Positions 1 through 14,000 of a DNA stretch of 64,000 nucleotides are shown here, in pieces. The stretch is from the NCBI GenBank assembly GCA_033026295.1, contig CM065168.1, forward strand, positions 28,967,226-29,031,225, given 5' to 3'. The DNA comes from Channa striata (taxonomy: Eukaryota > Chordata > Actinopteri > Anabantiformes > Channidae). The position numbers and the translations under genes were made by a program. The stretch's first letter is position 1. Each line of letters opens with the position of its first letter. The notes below the pieces were generated by a model. That model searched no databases. It was not told the origin of the DNA and saw only the letters and a list, made by a program, of their open reading frames with translations.

Positions 1-2220
1 ACTCGTAGGAACACGTTGAATTCAAATAGGATTAGCTTACTCTGGCTGCAACATCAGATTTGAAACATGAGATCAAGTGGAATACACAGCCTTAATAGAC
101 AAAATATAAAATAATATTTTATTTTAATAAAATTATTCTTAGCCAGTGAATGCCTTGATATGAATGTGGGTTAACCACCAGGCAGCACATACACTAAATC
201 ATAATCAGCTCAACCTTTACCAGCTGTGATTTTGACCCTTATTCTTTATGAATTACTGTACATGCTTTGCTATAATTACTATATTCAGAAATTCATCAAA
301 TTCAAAGGAGTACTGTTACTTTAGCACTTTAAGTAGAAGTAGATAATCAGCTCAGTACTTTTCTTTGAGTACCTGCAGTGGGGACTTTTTTTTTTGAGGC
401 CAATGCTTGGAACTTTACTTGAGTAGTTTGGGTATTTTCACCACCTTTTCACACAGCGTATGACATTCTACCGTGTATGAGGCTGTGAGACTGCTCAGAG
501 TGGCTGTGCTGACCCTCATCCTCCATGATATTACAGAGGAAGTGTCGATTCTGATTGGTGCAAACGTCCCATGGAAAGATTTTGAATGTGTTATTTATAG
601 TATATTTATCATAGTATTTACATTTCATTTCTAATAAGTGAAAAAATCCAAAATCCTCAAAGAATATGTGAAACTTATATTAATCTCGCTTTTTTAGGGG
701 AAGGAAAAACTTCTGAAGTGTCTTGGAAACTAGATTTTCTGTACACTTGTGTATGCCCATGCAAATGTCATGTCACTTCTCTGTAAAACTATGGTAGAAA
801 TAATTATTCGTCTACTACAAGAGGATATATAACTGAAGCTAAAGAAGTCTAAGATGGCTAAACTATTGCCCTGGTAGGCAGTCCGGGGAGCAGGTGAACC
901 TCAATTCCAGGGCTCTTTTGCTTTGTGCTTTGATTTTTGAACCATCCAAATGTAACTAACATGGTCTAACCCCAGTTCTTATTTTGTAGGAAAATGAGAA
1001 GGACCTGACAATATTAGCTTGAAGACAGCCTGACCCTTGGCTCTCATTTACCACCTTTCTGCTCTTAAATCTGGTGGATGAAGCCTAGCATCTTGTTGTC
1101 CTTCACAGACTGTTAGTTACTAAGAGGATTTAATCAAGATGTGCATTGTATTTGCAAGTGACTTTGGACACAGAGCAGCAAAAAGTAATGTGGGAATGAA
1201 GATAAAGAGGAAGAGGAAGGAATGTGCTACCACAGAATATATAATACTTTTATCAAGTTTTAAAGGTCTGTTTGCTTTCAGCAGGGTTAACCATGGCTCT
1301 TTTTTATTACTAACAAAACCCTAGAATCAGCCCACATACAGAGGTTGAAGTTAGAACAACTCGCAATTAATCTTTTAGAATTTCTATGGAAGTCTTTTTA
1401 CTTTACCTGTATAATAAAAAAAGGTGGCAGGTAACTAAATATGTTTGCTAGTACTAATTGAGTGATGGCAAATGCTGTACTGTGCTTTTCATACAATGTT
1501 TTCCTATGCAATAACTATATTTACCAGTTTCTGTTTTTGTTCTACAAATATTTATTTACAAGAGTGCCCTAACAATTATTTGATATATTTATTTTTTATT
1601 TTCAAGTGAAATTCTAATAAATAAGGTTATTGAAGTTTTTCTGCAGAAACCTTCTCCCCATGGAACATGTGTAACAAATCTGGACTAGTACATTCAACAG
1701 TGTTTAAAGCTAAAGACTATTCAGATTTCAAAGTTTTAGAGTGTGTATTTAGGCTTATTGTACCTTGGCAAAGGATTTGAAGTGCCACTTGTAGCCTACT
1801 AGTAATGGAGAGCTTTTATATGCATGGACAACACTTGCATAATTTACCCTAGTATTTAGTTTATGTAATTGTACAGTGTAAACAGTGTAAGCAAACGGAT
1901 CCTGCCCTTTGTCCCTGCGGCACTGTTGCCATTGTGCCACTTGGTGGCAACGCAGGACAGTTATTGTAACCAATGTTTCGATTGGAAGACTGCAGGTGGC
2001 ATTGGAAGTTTAATTTAATTTGAAATTTAGTTTTATTATTAATGTTACCGCATGTTTTGAAAAATGGGCCTATTGTGTTCATTGATGGTAAAACATGCTC
2101 CGTCTTTCTGTATTTTATCATTTAGAATAAACTGCGTCTGGACTGACTATGTCACTTTCCACGTCAGGATCAGTGGATTATGTCTGTACTTTGATTTGAT
2201 TTAAAAAAATACAGCGTTTT
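1..2220. other. Intergenic / possible 3' UTR of an upstream gene
   Basis: This is AT-rich sequence with no reading frame that looks like protein on either strand. AATAAA hexamers occur on the + strand at 1413-1418, 1616-1621 and 2126-2131, so part of the stretch could be the 3' UTR of an upstream gene transcribed in the same direction. In mammals the gene just upstream of DNAH2 in the same orientation is EFNB3, which would be the candidate, but no ephrin coding sequence is visible here. The segment around 308-360 weakly resembles a dispersed fish repeat. The short minus-strand frames at 1755-2397 are not supported by codon pattern or similarity. Confidence 0.4.
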
Positions 2221-2224
2221 AAAT

Positions 2225-2320
2225 CCAATCACAACTTTTTTTTTCGACGTTGTCCGGAAGCTCGAGCTCAAGCAGTGGTCACCTAGGCAGCCGGCGTTTC
2301 CACGGAAACATGTAAACTCA
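2225..2320 (+). promoter_or_regulatory. dnah2: TATA-less dnah2 proximal promoter: CCAAT box, ETS-like site, X-box
   Basis: Within 100 bp lie a CCAATCA element (2225-2231, NF-Y type), a CCGGAAG element (2254-2260, ETS type), an RFX X-box (2296-2309) and a weak forkhead-like GTAAAC (2312-2317). The stretch is richer in CpG than its AT-rich surroundings and has no TATA box. The cluster lies roughly 160-200 bp upstream of the candidate 5' UTR splice donors and about 590 bp upstream of the first ATG. Motif matches are seen directly; promoter activity and transcription-factor identity are inferred. Confidence 0.6.
2296..2309 (+). promoter_or_regulatory. RFX X-box (ciliary gene motif)
   Basis: The sequence GTTTCCACGGAAAC is two perfect 6-nt inverted half-sites around AC. 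It matches 13 of 14 positions of the RFX X-box consensus GTHNYYATRRNAAC. RFX2/RFX3, acting with FOXJ1, switch on motile-cilium genes in multiciliated and node/Kupffer's-vesicle cells. Its place in the promoter of an axonemal dynein gene fits that role. Binding itself is inferred. Confidence 0.7.
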
Positions 2321-2429
2321 GCTACAGGCTGCAGTGAATGAATAGCGTTAGCTTGTGTGTGTACGTATTCAAGAAAATGAACTAATAAAGTAACCAATGA
2401 ATAACCATAATGACTTTATCGGTACACGG

Positions 2430-2891
2430 TGAAGTGGGTCTGTGAAAAGGACGAACACGGAACATAGTGTGTAAGTTCTGGAGGACTTGAAGGCTGAACA
2501 TGTTACTTTAGTGGTAAGCTAACATTAATTCAATCGCTAAACGTTTGCTAGCAAGTTCAAGCTGGCTAACTAATGTTGATAAGCTAGTTCACCTACGTGT
2601 TTGTCTGCACGGCCAATTGCTTCCTGAAACGTTTTTGTTATTTATGCAAACACATTTTAATTGAGTAGTTGAAATGAATACGTTAAGTGGCACGCGCTTG
2701 GCAAGCAATACGTTAGCACTTACCAATAAGTGACAGCGAGGATTCACCGAAAGTATGAGCATGTGTAACGTTAACGTTAGTGAGTGTGTGTGTGTGTGTG
2801 TGTGTGGTGTCTTAACTTGTTACTGTACTAATGTGTCTTTCTTAAAAGCTTCTTTAGAGATCACGGAAGAAAAGGGGAAATCTTTTAGAAA
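2430..2891 (+). other. dnah2: dnah2 5' UTR: untranslated exon, 5' UTR intron, start of first coding exon
   Basis: Two good donor sites, GTAAGT at 2471 and GTAAGC at 2514, follow the promoter cluster and could end an untranslated first exon. A pyrimidine-rich acceptor ending TCTTTAG at 2857 opens the exon that carries the ATG at 2892. The intron between them holds a (TG)n run at about 2783-2806. The 5' end of the transcript cannot be placed from sequence alone, and use of one donor over the other is undecided. Confidence 0.4.
2783..2806. repeat. (TG)n microsatellite in 5' UTR intron
   Basis: An uninterrupted run of about a dozen TG units lies about 50 bp upstream of the acceptor of the first coding exon. 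It is seen directly in the sequence. Confidence 0.9.
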
Positions 2892-5800
2892 ATGGAAGAA
2901 GACTATAAGGCCATCCGCTCGGTAAATATTCCTCAGAAATTGGACATTTCTTTTCATCACAACCTGATTCCACCAAATGAATGAATCTTCCCTTCCCTCC
3001 CTTGATCCTTCAATTTGCCCCATGGAAGTTGTTCATGGGCTGTGTGGGGATTTCCGGGGTAACAGAAGAGCTGTGGACAGAGGAGAATCTGAAAGCTTTG
3101 GATCAGTTTATTGAGGACACATCTATTACCATCATGGTGGTCTACATGGATGCCCACATGGGGCTGCGGGTTGAGATCTCCATACCCTCCAAGGTACAGC
3201 ATCATTTCTTAGTTGTTTTTAGTTCAGCGTGGCAAACTTGCTTCTTTCCTTGTTAAATTCAACCCCGTCAGCCCCACCTATTTTTTTCTTTTTAATAGGA
3301 ACAGGTGGTGGAGCAGCTTTACTATTTTACCCGCATGCCAGGAACCATGATAACGGCAGAGACATTTGATGCGGTTGTACAGTTTGGCACTGTGCGAGGT
3401 GACCCCGCTCGGGCAATGCTTCACTACATGACCTGTTTGCCTGCCCCTCTCGTTTCCCTAAGCGCCGACAGAGGGAAGGACATCAAGGACAACTATATGA
3501 ACAGCATGCACTGTCAACTCGCCTTCCTCACAGGTGGGTAGCACAAAGAAAAGGAGAAATGTTGTTGACTGATTGAAAAATTGACTTAAGTCCTACTGTG
3601 TTTTCACAGCGAATCCAATTGTGTGACTTTACACATACAGTGTTGTTTGTCCGTATAGACCCTCTATTTCATGTGTTATATTAGTAAAATGTGTACCCTA
3701 ATCATTGAAAATATCTCAGATCCCCTGCTTTTTACACTTTACCGGCATACAAAAGACTCACTCGGAGGTTTCCACTTGGAATGTAAGCTTATGTAGCTTC
3801 TGCAGAGAGCAACCATGAATAAATCCATACAGTAAAGCAACAATATGCATTTTCTTTTAAGGCTGCCAATAATGCACTGGGTGCTGTTGAGTGGTTCTAA
3901 GATTAAGTATGAGAGATTGCACTTGATAGGACAAAGTCCTTTTTACAGACCCCTGGTTTGAAAAACTGTAGTGACTGGCCTTAATAGGTTTGATGTGCTG
4001 AAATATGCATGTACAATAATTGATGCTATATTTGTTTTATTTCATTTTTAAACAGATTATGTGTATGAGAAGCAGGGCAAAACAGTTCTTTACATTCCAA
4101 TGGAAGGCCTCCAGTACAGCCCTGAGAACGCCAGCAAGGACAAGAACCTAGTACAGAGAATGGAGAGTAAGCCTGAGGAGCACTATATGTTTGGTGGTTG
4201 GGGTAGCCCTCCTTTTCCATCTGCCGCTGTGGAGTCTATGTTTAAAAGGTTACTGACAAAGACTGAACCGTGAGTTTCAGTGAGAGAAGACTACAACAAA
4301 AGTGTAATATTATCTTTCTGTCTCAGACACTTAGAAAGTATATGTATTGGAACAACTTTTACCTGCATCAGTCCAACTTTATTTTTTATTGTATTGTACG
4401 CTTGGTCCACAAGTCATTTTCCCTTTTCAATTCTTCTACAACTCTCTTCTCTTCTCAAGCTTGTACTTTTACAGCATTTCAACATTTCCTTAGTCACTAT
4501 TTTAACATATGCTTTTCATTGCTGCTTCTTCTGTTTATAACTTGTTCTTTGGATTTCTTTTCTTTTCTATTTCTAGTATCTCTTTTTCTTTTCTTCCACT
4601 TATTGTTCTTCTCTTTTCTTAGCTGTTGTAATCCACTGGACAGATCAGATCAAGGAACTACTGAATGCCCAAGAAATTATGAACATGAGGGACAGCTGTG
4701 GTCCACTTCAGGAGATAGTCTTCTGGCAGAGTTGTTCTAAGAAGCTGTTGAACATCAGTCAGCAGCTTCAAAAGCCAGGGGTCAGGCACATTCAGAAGAT
4801 TCTGCAGCTCAGCAAATCTGTATATTTGGAGCGTTTCTGCAAACTGGCCAAGGATATACAGGTACAGGAGATTTGCATGTTTCATGCCTGAAATGATCTC
4901 TTAATAAACATATTGCATGAGCTGTGACAGCCTCGAGATTAAACAACTTGTGCTGCATATAGAAAAATGACCCCAGGGGGTAGATCCAGCATTCTAGTTC
5001 CACCCTTGACCTGGCAGGCCCAAAGACCCACTTGGTCTGAATGAGGATTGTATATTTCCCTCTAGATATGGGACAGGGCATCCCTCCAAAGAAGAAAGGG
5101 CAGGGGTTTGTCCGCAAGAAGTTTGGTTATCTCTGCTATCCAGTGCTTAGATGAGCAACAGGGAGCTAGGGAAATTAGTGACAGGCCCATTTCCCTCACC
5201 CTGGCTAGTGTTCCCAAATGTTTCCAAGCCCCCACACAGCATTAGCTAATAGGTAACTTACTAGCAGCCTCCTTAAAAAAAAAAAAACTAATGTGCAGAC
5301 AATGGATCGATTCTTATGTGGCAAAGATATCTTCTTTGCCTACCTAAATCTTCCTCCACTCTTAGGCGCCAAAAAGGAGCCATAGATTTTGTCAACTTGA
5401 ATGAAAAAAAATTGTACATGAAAAATTAAACCTGAAAGTTAAATCCGAAATACTAGTTATTACCTTACAAAAATAAGAACTAAACCATAAATAGGAGTAT
5501 GAACGTTTTGCAGTTCAAGTGGAATTATGATGAACTTGATGCCGGCATGCTTTTGTGAGGAACTGCATGTTGCTTTCAGAAAATGTTTGAACGTTCTGAA
5601 TAAGAACTAATTACACCTCACGCTTGAATTCAGTGTGCAACATTTGTCACATTATTTTTTTAAACATACTCTAACAGTGATTGCTGGCCATCTTCATAGC
5701 AACTTCTCCAGCTTCTTCTGTGTGTGAATAGGTGAATGAAAATCAGTGGAAAGCACTTTGTCTACTTGTAAGGTAGAAAAGTGTCATACTAGTGCAGACC

Positions 5801-8800
5801 ATTTACTTATCTTGAATGTAGAGCTGTGCAATGGAAGCCTCCCATGACACAGAATGCCTGAACAGTAATGGCACTAGTGAAGAGATTTTGCCTCTTAAAG
5901 CATTTTGAGTGAGGCTTGCACTTCTAAACAATCAGAGAAAAGCCGATTGATGAGTAAGTTTCATCGCGTTCCTATTGTAATTTCCTAGGTACAACAAAGC
6001 AGTATTACAGCAGGGGAAGCAAGAGCTTTGCAAAACGGAGCTGAATGATTCAGAGTCTCACATTAGCTCTGTCACTTTAAGTGACTGGAGGGAGTAGAAT
6101 GAACACAGGGGAGAAAGTATCATTTCTCAGCCTGTATTAAAGCTTACATGACACTAATAAGTGTGGCAAACATCAGTGAGAACACTGACAGCACCTCATA
6201 TTTGTACCTTTGGTTCTGGGCCATCATTTTGAACCAAGGTTAATCTTTAGTTGAGTGATTTACATGGATTTATGTTTAATTTACTAGTGATAATTTCTGT
6301 AGTTGGACAGTGAAACACAGTAAAGAACTCATGTTAACATGAAATATGCATTGTAAGAACAATAATAATATTTGTGATAAAACAATATAATCATAATACT
6401 TATTATATATTCCTTGTCTGTGTCTTCCTCAGAATAGCTCACTGGAAGCCCAGTCAAACCTAGTGTTCCTGTCCATTCTGAAGGAGCCATGTGAAGCGTT
6501 GGCCCAGCTTAAACCTAGTCAGTTTGCTCCTAAACTGCGACAAATTGTCAATCTCATTCGTATCATTTGGGTCAACTCTAGTTACTACAACACCAGGGAG
6601 AGGATCACTGGTCTTTTCCGCAAGGTATGCATTATACCACCTCCAGGTAATGTGACCTGTGTACTCACACCCTCCTGTTTCTCTTACCTCCTTTACTATC
6701 ACACACACCGTTTCTGAATATACTGCACAGTATATACAGGACACTGACACTTGCTGCAGTTTGCATCTCACAATTCTAACTGCTGTTTTAGAGAATTCGT
6801 AGATGTGCTACTTAAAGATTTTTTGACACATGCAAATCTGTATTCCACAAATAGATTTACGGAAAAAAATTTACTCATGTTCTTCATGTGTCAGAATGTC
6901 TTTTTGCTAGTTGATTAGTAATTAGTTGTATGTTTCCAAAGTTTACAACAGAACTGACTCAGACTAAAGATTGGGGCTAAATATTTTATGAGTTGGCATG
7001 TGGCTGCTGCGATTTGACAAGCTCTCCTGCAGTAATGCTCCCGTTAAGACAGCTGGGGTTTCTTCAAACCCGTGGACCTATGGACCTTTAACCCACCTTC
7101 AGTTGGGAAGCAAAGTGCCTTTAATATCACAAGTTAAAATAATTCTGCAGGTCTAGGACTTTGGACTTGGTTGATAATAATAGTTAAGAAGAGAAAGAGT
7201 AAAGAATGAATGTTTTGTCTTTTTGCAGGCAACTAGTGCTTTTGGTCTTGAAGTTTAACCTAATCATTGTTACCAGTCAGCTTGGTAAAGAAATATTAGC
7301 TATTAAAGGGAAATCACGATGTGCACACTGAAAGTTTTTGGGTATAATTTCTATTTCAGAATGAAATACAGTATGTTTGATTATCAGTTGAGGTTTGTGA
7401 TCTGCTGTGTTACAGATGAGTAGTGAGATCATCCATCTTTGCTTCAAAAGCTTCTGTCTGGACTTGATCTTTAAAGGATATGTGTTGTCCAGCAAGAAGG
7501 TCCTCAACGACTGTATCCAGTGCTGCCGGTCATGGAAAGAAATATACCTGCATGCCTCAGAGATTCACCAAAAGTAGGAGAAATCTCGTCTAGGGACTAA
7601 GAACACTGGCTACCCATAGGGATTTGTCATGCCTTAAAAAAGGGCTGTGCAATATATCAAATTAATTCCATAAATTTAAAGTTTTGTTTTTATGTGATGT
7701 GGAAAAGGCCTAAATCGGAACTTGTAGGTTTTCACGGGAAATTGGGATAGAACTACATGCACACTGTGGTTCAACTTTGTAACTGTAAGCAAATACATTT
7801 CTGACAACCTCAGAGATCTGAAGCGTTTGAACTCAGAAGCACATTTGAAATGTTGGTATAAAACTCTCTTCCCTTTGATTTTGCACTCTTCCTCTCTATT
7901 TCCACATTTTTACTGTCCTGTTCCCCCTCTGCTTTTAGGTATTCTTCAAAGCCCTGGGACCTGGACCATCGCAGTTTTTTTGTGGTGGTTGATTCTTTCA
8001 TTCAGAGGTTCAGATGCCTTGTTGAGGTGAATTTCTCTCACTCACACATACAGAAATGCATCGCTACAGTAAAGTCTGAACTTACGTTGTTGATTTTCCT
8101 GATGGACAAAGAGATGTGTGATACAGCCAAATATTATCACATTATACTTTTTCATGCTGTCCATTATTAATAGTCTTCAGTATGTATATCGAATGGCATT
8201 AACAAGCAAGGAAACACAATAAAAGAGTTTCGTTGAAGACAAGGATACATACTGAGCTCTGCAGTATGCTTTTTCTCAGTCCTTGTATTTTTTTAGGCTG
8301 CGCCTGCTTTTGCAGTTTTCCTGGCACTGAACAAAGTTGATTGCCCTGGAATGGGAGAAGCTCACCCAAATTATCAGAACTGGTATTAAATCTCAGCTCA
8401 GTGCTGCTGCTACTGCTGTACAGTGAACTTAAATCAACACGAGTTAATAAATCTCTGTGTGTGTATGAGAGGAACTGATATGATTGACAAATGTTATCTC
8501 CTGCTGCACTTGCCATGCACCTGTGCCAGTGCTCAAAATTCACTCAAGATCACTGAGGAAGCCTATAACGCTTTTAGCCAGTGAGTTTATGATAGCATTT
8601 GGCCTGCGCCTTGTTTCAGGAGACAGAGCCCTATATGTTGCAACTAAATTTAACATGCGATAACTCAGCTCACTTTGTTTTAATTAGCATTTTAAGTTCT
8701 ATTCCTGTAATACAATTTAAAACAATTATCTTTTATGCTAAATGTACATGCTATACAACATTGTATATTAGTTTTGAATGAAAGGCTCATGTATGGCTAT

Positions 8801-10965
8801 GTTCCATTGCATTCTGTACAATGATGCAGTTTACTGCTTGATGAAATCTATGTAAATGTGAAATCACACCTGCTTCCATTTATGTGTAATGAGTAAAAAT
8901 TGCTTACAGAAGCCACGGCTTCTGGAGTTTGACCTAACACAAGAGACGTGTTTGCTGCTAGACCAGTGGTTTGTGAAGACAGACCTGAACTGTCTATAAA
9001 CGGGGTTAAATAATGATGTTACTTTTTCAAATAGATAAGGTTTGTCGCATTTCCGTTTCCGTGCTGCCTGCATATTTCACATGCTCTGCTCTGTACCTGT
9101 GTATCTTTCCAGATCACCAATTTTTTTGTTGCCTCTATCTTTGCCGCAGTTTCCATATCTTCTGCAACATGTGCTTATATTGGGTAGTGGCAGCTACTGT
9201 ACATGACCAAATTGCTGTGGTCTAACAGGATGGGTCTGCGGCAGAGTTGACCCTTACATTTATCCATCTAAAATTCCTCATCAGTTTGCCATTGTGGAAT
9301 TTTTTTAAATAATAATTGTCAAGATTTATTAATGACCACCCCTCTATATAAATTGTGATGTCAGTGCAGCAGTTCCTTTTGCTGCATAGAATGGGGCCAC
9401 TGCATTTTTGAATTATGCTTTCACTGACTCTCAACATTCAAAACAATGATGCAATTGTCACTGTTTTTCTCATTGAACATCTAAAGTACAATACTTCTAC
9501 AAGTACTATATCATGATTGTGTTCTACTTATGTAAAAGGTTTATTATTTCTATCGTGAATAACTAGCATGATATAGGACCCTCACAGCTAGTGTCAAATT
9601 GAACATTATATGTGTTCCTCATAATTGGTATAACAATCAACAATGTATTATTGTCAGTGTAATTGTGTTGCATTAATGATCTATGATGATAATTGATCAG
9701 ATACAGTATAATGTTTGAGTTTATTGCCTTGTTCTTTTTGTATTTATTGTATCGTATTGTTTTCTTTTGCCTTCTTTTCAGGTATGTGACTGCCAATATC
9801 AGTTTGCCCGTTGGGAGGATGGTCAGCAGAGGCCCCTGCCACGCTTCATCGGTTGCCAGGGACCAGAGTTAACCCGGTTCCTTCTGGAAATAGAAGAAAG
9901 CTTTCACAGTGGGCTGCAAAACTTACGTACTGTTGAGAAGGACCTCCTTGATATCAAGAACACCACATGGAGCAATGAATTCAACAAGTACTTCTGTTTC
10001 TTTGTTTCTCTCTAACACCTTTAAACTAAGATTAGATAGAATTAGTATAAATTAAAGTACTGCCAAAGTTTATGTCAACTGTAAATATGGCCTTACCTTG
10101 AATTTTTAGTTACTGTTGGGTTTAACTGCTTTTTCTCTCACTCTTTCTTTCTCTCTCTCTCTGCTGCATGTGTAAGTGTGATTGCTTTCCTGTTTCAAGG
10201 CTTTGGATTTGTGATAGATGATAGAAACAGTCCTTATGTGTGTACTTTCCACGCTTTGATAATGTTCGCTAGTCATCAGGTGTGTCCCTAGCTTTAGAGT
10301 GCTCTCAGAGACTTCAGAGAGTCCATAGTTAGAATATTTTCTTTAAATAGAGACAATTACATGCTGGGACTACTGTGACAATAGTGGTGTACTGTGGCTT
10401 GCCCAGTCGAGGTTTCTCTAAAGGCACAACACAGAATGCTGGATAACACTAAAGTTACTGTTGTGAACTTGAAGGATCCATAGGAATTAGTTAACAGGGA
10501 AGAAGCTTTACTCTTCAAAACTACAGAGCTGTTCACACCTCTTATCCATCCTTATAGTATGGCTAAGCTGGAGCAGTTCCATACGGACAAAGGGTCCAAA
10601 ATTCCCCCTAAACGAAAAGTAAAGTATATTCTACTGCTACAGGAAGTGCGTGCTTGAGGTTATAACAGTTGTTACGACTTGGGTGCGTTCAAAAATGACA
10701 AAAGAGCAAGACTGTGTTTTATCATCTGAGAAATATCGTGTTTGTTGATATTTCGGATTTTGGTGAAGATCAAATCGCAAACAGTGCCATTACTTCTTTT
10801 AAACTCTATTGATATGTTCTTATCTGCATACACAGGTTTCGTGCTTTGGTAAAAGATCTTGAAACGTCAATGCAGAACCTGATCAATTCAGTGTTTAAGA
10901 CAGTAAATACTGTGGAGGAAGGAGTTCGGCTGCTGGATACTTTTAGGCCTATGGCTACTCGAGAG
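2892..10965 (+). CDS. dnah2: dnah2 coding exons 1-10: N-terminus and tail part 1 (residues 1-518)
   Basis: Exons: 2892-2921, 3029-3193, 3299-3533, 4056-4166, 4623-4861, 6433-6624, 7416-7573, 7939-8026, 9782-9987, 10836-10965. Exon 1 is tiny (10 codons) and is followed by a 107-bp intron; the next exon starts LFMG, which lines up with PLFLS in human DNAH2. This tail segment lies in the dynein heavy chain N-terminal region 1 (DHC_N1), which binds intermediate chains and dimerises with the partner heavy chain. Landmarks include SILKEP and IWVNSSYYNTRER in exon 6 and VCDCQYQFARWEDG in exon 9. The exon 1-2 junction is the least certain. Confidence 0.85.
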
Positions 10966-10973
10966 GTGTCTTT

Positions 10974-11012
<39 letters not shown>

Positions 11013-14000
11013 TCAAGTCTGGGCAAGGTGATATGGTCAAAAAGAGAAATATTTATTTATTTATTTATTCACGTAACTCATAATTACATTTATTTTTTTG
11101 TCTTTGACAAGATGTGAAAACAAGATTTGAAAATGTATTTAGTTTATTCCTATAAACTATATTCTGCTCCCCAGTACCTAGAGGCAACAAAAAAAAGACA
11201 TTAATAGCAAGGCTATCATAATTTTCTAATGTATAAACATTGTAACCATCATTAATAGGAGCAGATGTGCAATAATATCAAAAGTAATTGCCTGCTGTAG
11301 TGAAAGACTACAGTAATTGCCTTTTGAACTCCTGTCAAACATGGGTTTTCTCAACTTTTTTCTATTCCTGTTAGTTAAATGTTAGTGTAGGTCTTCTTAT
11401 GATGACAAGAGAGGAAAAGTATGTTTAGGATATTGGCATATGATTTGCAGCAATCCGCGAGTTACAGTAAACCGTGGGAGGCTTCCTGAAGTTCCATGAA
11501 AGACTCCTGCCTTTTCCACATCACAAAATATCACCTCTCTTTGGTATTATACACAGATCAGGCATAACATTATGACCAGTTGTGCAATATAATACAATCC
11601 AACAAAGTTGCTCTCACTTGAATTCTACTTTTAGAAGGTTATAATTTCTCAGTTTTTAGTGTAGGTTGAAACTGAAAGATGTTCATTCTGCTATGTGTTT
11701 ATTATTGAGGTCAAAGAAGGCAGTGGAGTCGTACGTTCTGTCATCCTAGTCAAAATGAGTGAGACGGTCAAAACATTATATTTAATTATTCTTCCCATTG
11801 CATTTTTCTAATTCCAGGCTATTAAATGCACTGTAGAAGAGAAGATGGAGTCAGTGTATTACCTCTTTAACAGGGAGCTCAAGATGGTCAACAATGAACT
11901 GAACCAGAGGACAAGGTGCTTCCCTGACCACATGCCTCGTTTAGCAGGACAGGCCCACTGGGCGAGGGCCCTTAGACATCGCTTAGACAGACCCATGGAG
12001 GTAATCACAATCATTTATTTCTTTTGGTACAAACCAGTAATACCGCTAGTGTGCAAAGAAAACAACTACCTTTGTCTCCTTTTCTTTGCTTCCAGGTGCT
12101 TCAGAAAGCCCACTTCATGACTGAGTCGTACAACCGCAAGCAGGTAGTTTTGACCTATACTCAGACAATCCATGTGTTAGATGAGATAGTAAGGAACAAC
12201 TTCAGCATATGGAACCAGAACCTGGGCAGCCAGTACCTCAAAAGACTCGAGCAGCCTCTCATGGTGCGCTGCAAAGACAAAACAGCCAAGCTGAACATCA
12301 ATTTTGACAAGTGCGTTGCACAAATCAACTTACGTGCTAAGTACAGTCTCTCCAAGTATGCAGTCACCCACATGCAAACCACAAGTAGAAAATAATGAAT
12401 CTGGCATACACAAACACATAGGCATTTGACATACAGTACATGTCCTCATTGTTTGTTTAGTATTTTTTGTGTGTGTGTGTTTTCTTGTTTAGCAACCTGT
12501 TAAACTTGTTCGGTGAAATCCACTATTGGGATCGACTAAAGTTTGAGATTCCCCAATACGTGATTGACATTTACAATGAGAGGGAAGACCTCAGAGGCCT
12601 GCGAGAAAGAGCACTGCTGCTGATCAGGGACTATAACAGGTCTAGCGCACATGACACACAAATTCTGGAGGTCAAAAATATTACATTTGAACCAGTAATA
12701 AAAGTTAATATTAATAAATATTAACTTGATCAGCTTAAATTATTGAGGAACTGCCCAGTTAGCTTGTTTAACATGTAATAGGTTGTGTAGCTGTTACCTA
12801 ATGCCCATCTAACTGTGTTTGTGTGTGCGGATGTGTGGATGTGCACGGGTGTATGTGTACCAGGATCATTGGAAATCTGTCTCCGAGTGATTTAGGCCTG
12901 TTTCGGCAGCGGATTCATTTCATCGATAAGAAGATTCAACCGGGGCTGAACAAGCTCATGTGGTTGTCCAAAGCAGCTTCTAACATCTTCATTCGTGACT
13001 GTCTCTCGCAAGTTGAGAAGGTTGTAACATACACTCAACCCCTTTCTATCATGGCAATGGCACAGTTTTACTTTCAGTTCAGTTTTTATTGTTGTTACAG
13101 TTTCACACAGCTACTGGGTAAACGTTGCGAGAATAGGGAGTTACGATGTTATGTCCTCTGACTGGCTTTATGTGGCAAAATCAGTTTACTGTGTACTTTA
13201 AAAGATGGACGTAGTTGTCACAGCTGTGTTCATAAGGCAGCGTATTCTCAATAGCAGGGTACTGACGGGCCTTCTCTTCCCCTCTTTATCATGCTCCAGG
13301 TGCAGCTGATCATTGACGGCTACAAAGTCTCCAGTTTCTCCATCTCTAATCTATGTCGACAGATCAGCGAAACATTGCTGGTTAAAATTGATGGAAAGAC
13401 TGTGTACAGGTAATGAGAAACGTGATCGTATGCTAAATAAAACAGTAAAAACAAGAAATAAAAAACGTTTCCATATATTGCTAATTATCTTTTAAGCCTC
13501 TTCCTAATACCTATCGCAAATCTATTCTATTCTTAGAAATCTTGAGTTTGAGGATGACCAAAAGTCTCACCGGCAGAGCCAACTCCAAATTCTACAGTCA
13601 GCACACCACGAAATAGTTGATATCATGACCAATATCTACAAGATATTCTCTAATGATGGACCTGAGGTCTGTGCTGTTTATATCATTCATTCAATATTCG
13701 TAGCATTCCATTAGAAACATTGCTGCACTTTTTAGTCTGGCGCATATATAAGTTATTATAATTTTACATTGCTTTTTGACAAGATAGAGAAGGACTCTTC
13801 TCTTGCAAGTTTTGAAATTTAAACCCATATAAGTTGTTGGAAGAGTTGGTATTAGGACCCTTCTTGACAATTTTTGTTTTCGTTTTTGGCTATATTACAC
13901 AAATTCAAAAATCTCCTGTAAAGCATTTTGTAAATGCCCAATTCAACAATTTATGCTTGCAATTACATCAGTATGATAATTCTAATAATTGCTGCAACCA

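Noticed and set aside
1755..2397. Three overlapping minus-strand frames near the promoter
   Set aside because: Short, low-complexity in codon use, mutually overlapping and without any family signature; a divergent gene is not supported.
4270..4740. 156-codon open frame on the + strand
   Set aside because: It is the pyrimidine-rich 3' half of intron 4 running into exon 5 in the wrong frame; phenylalanine- and serine-rich with no protein signature.
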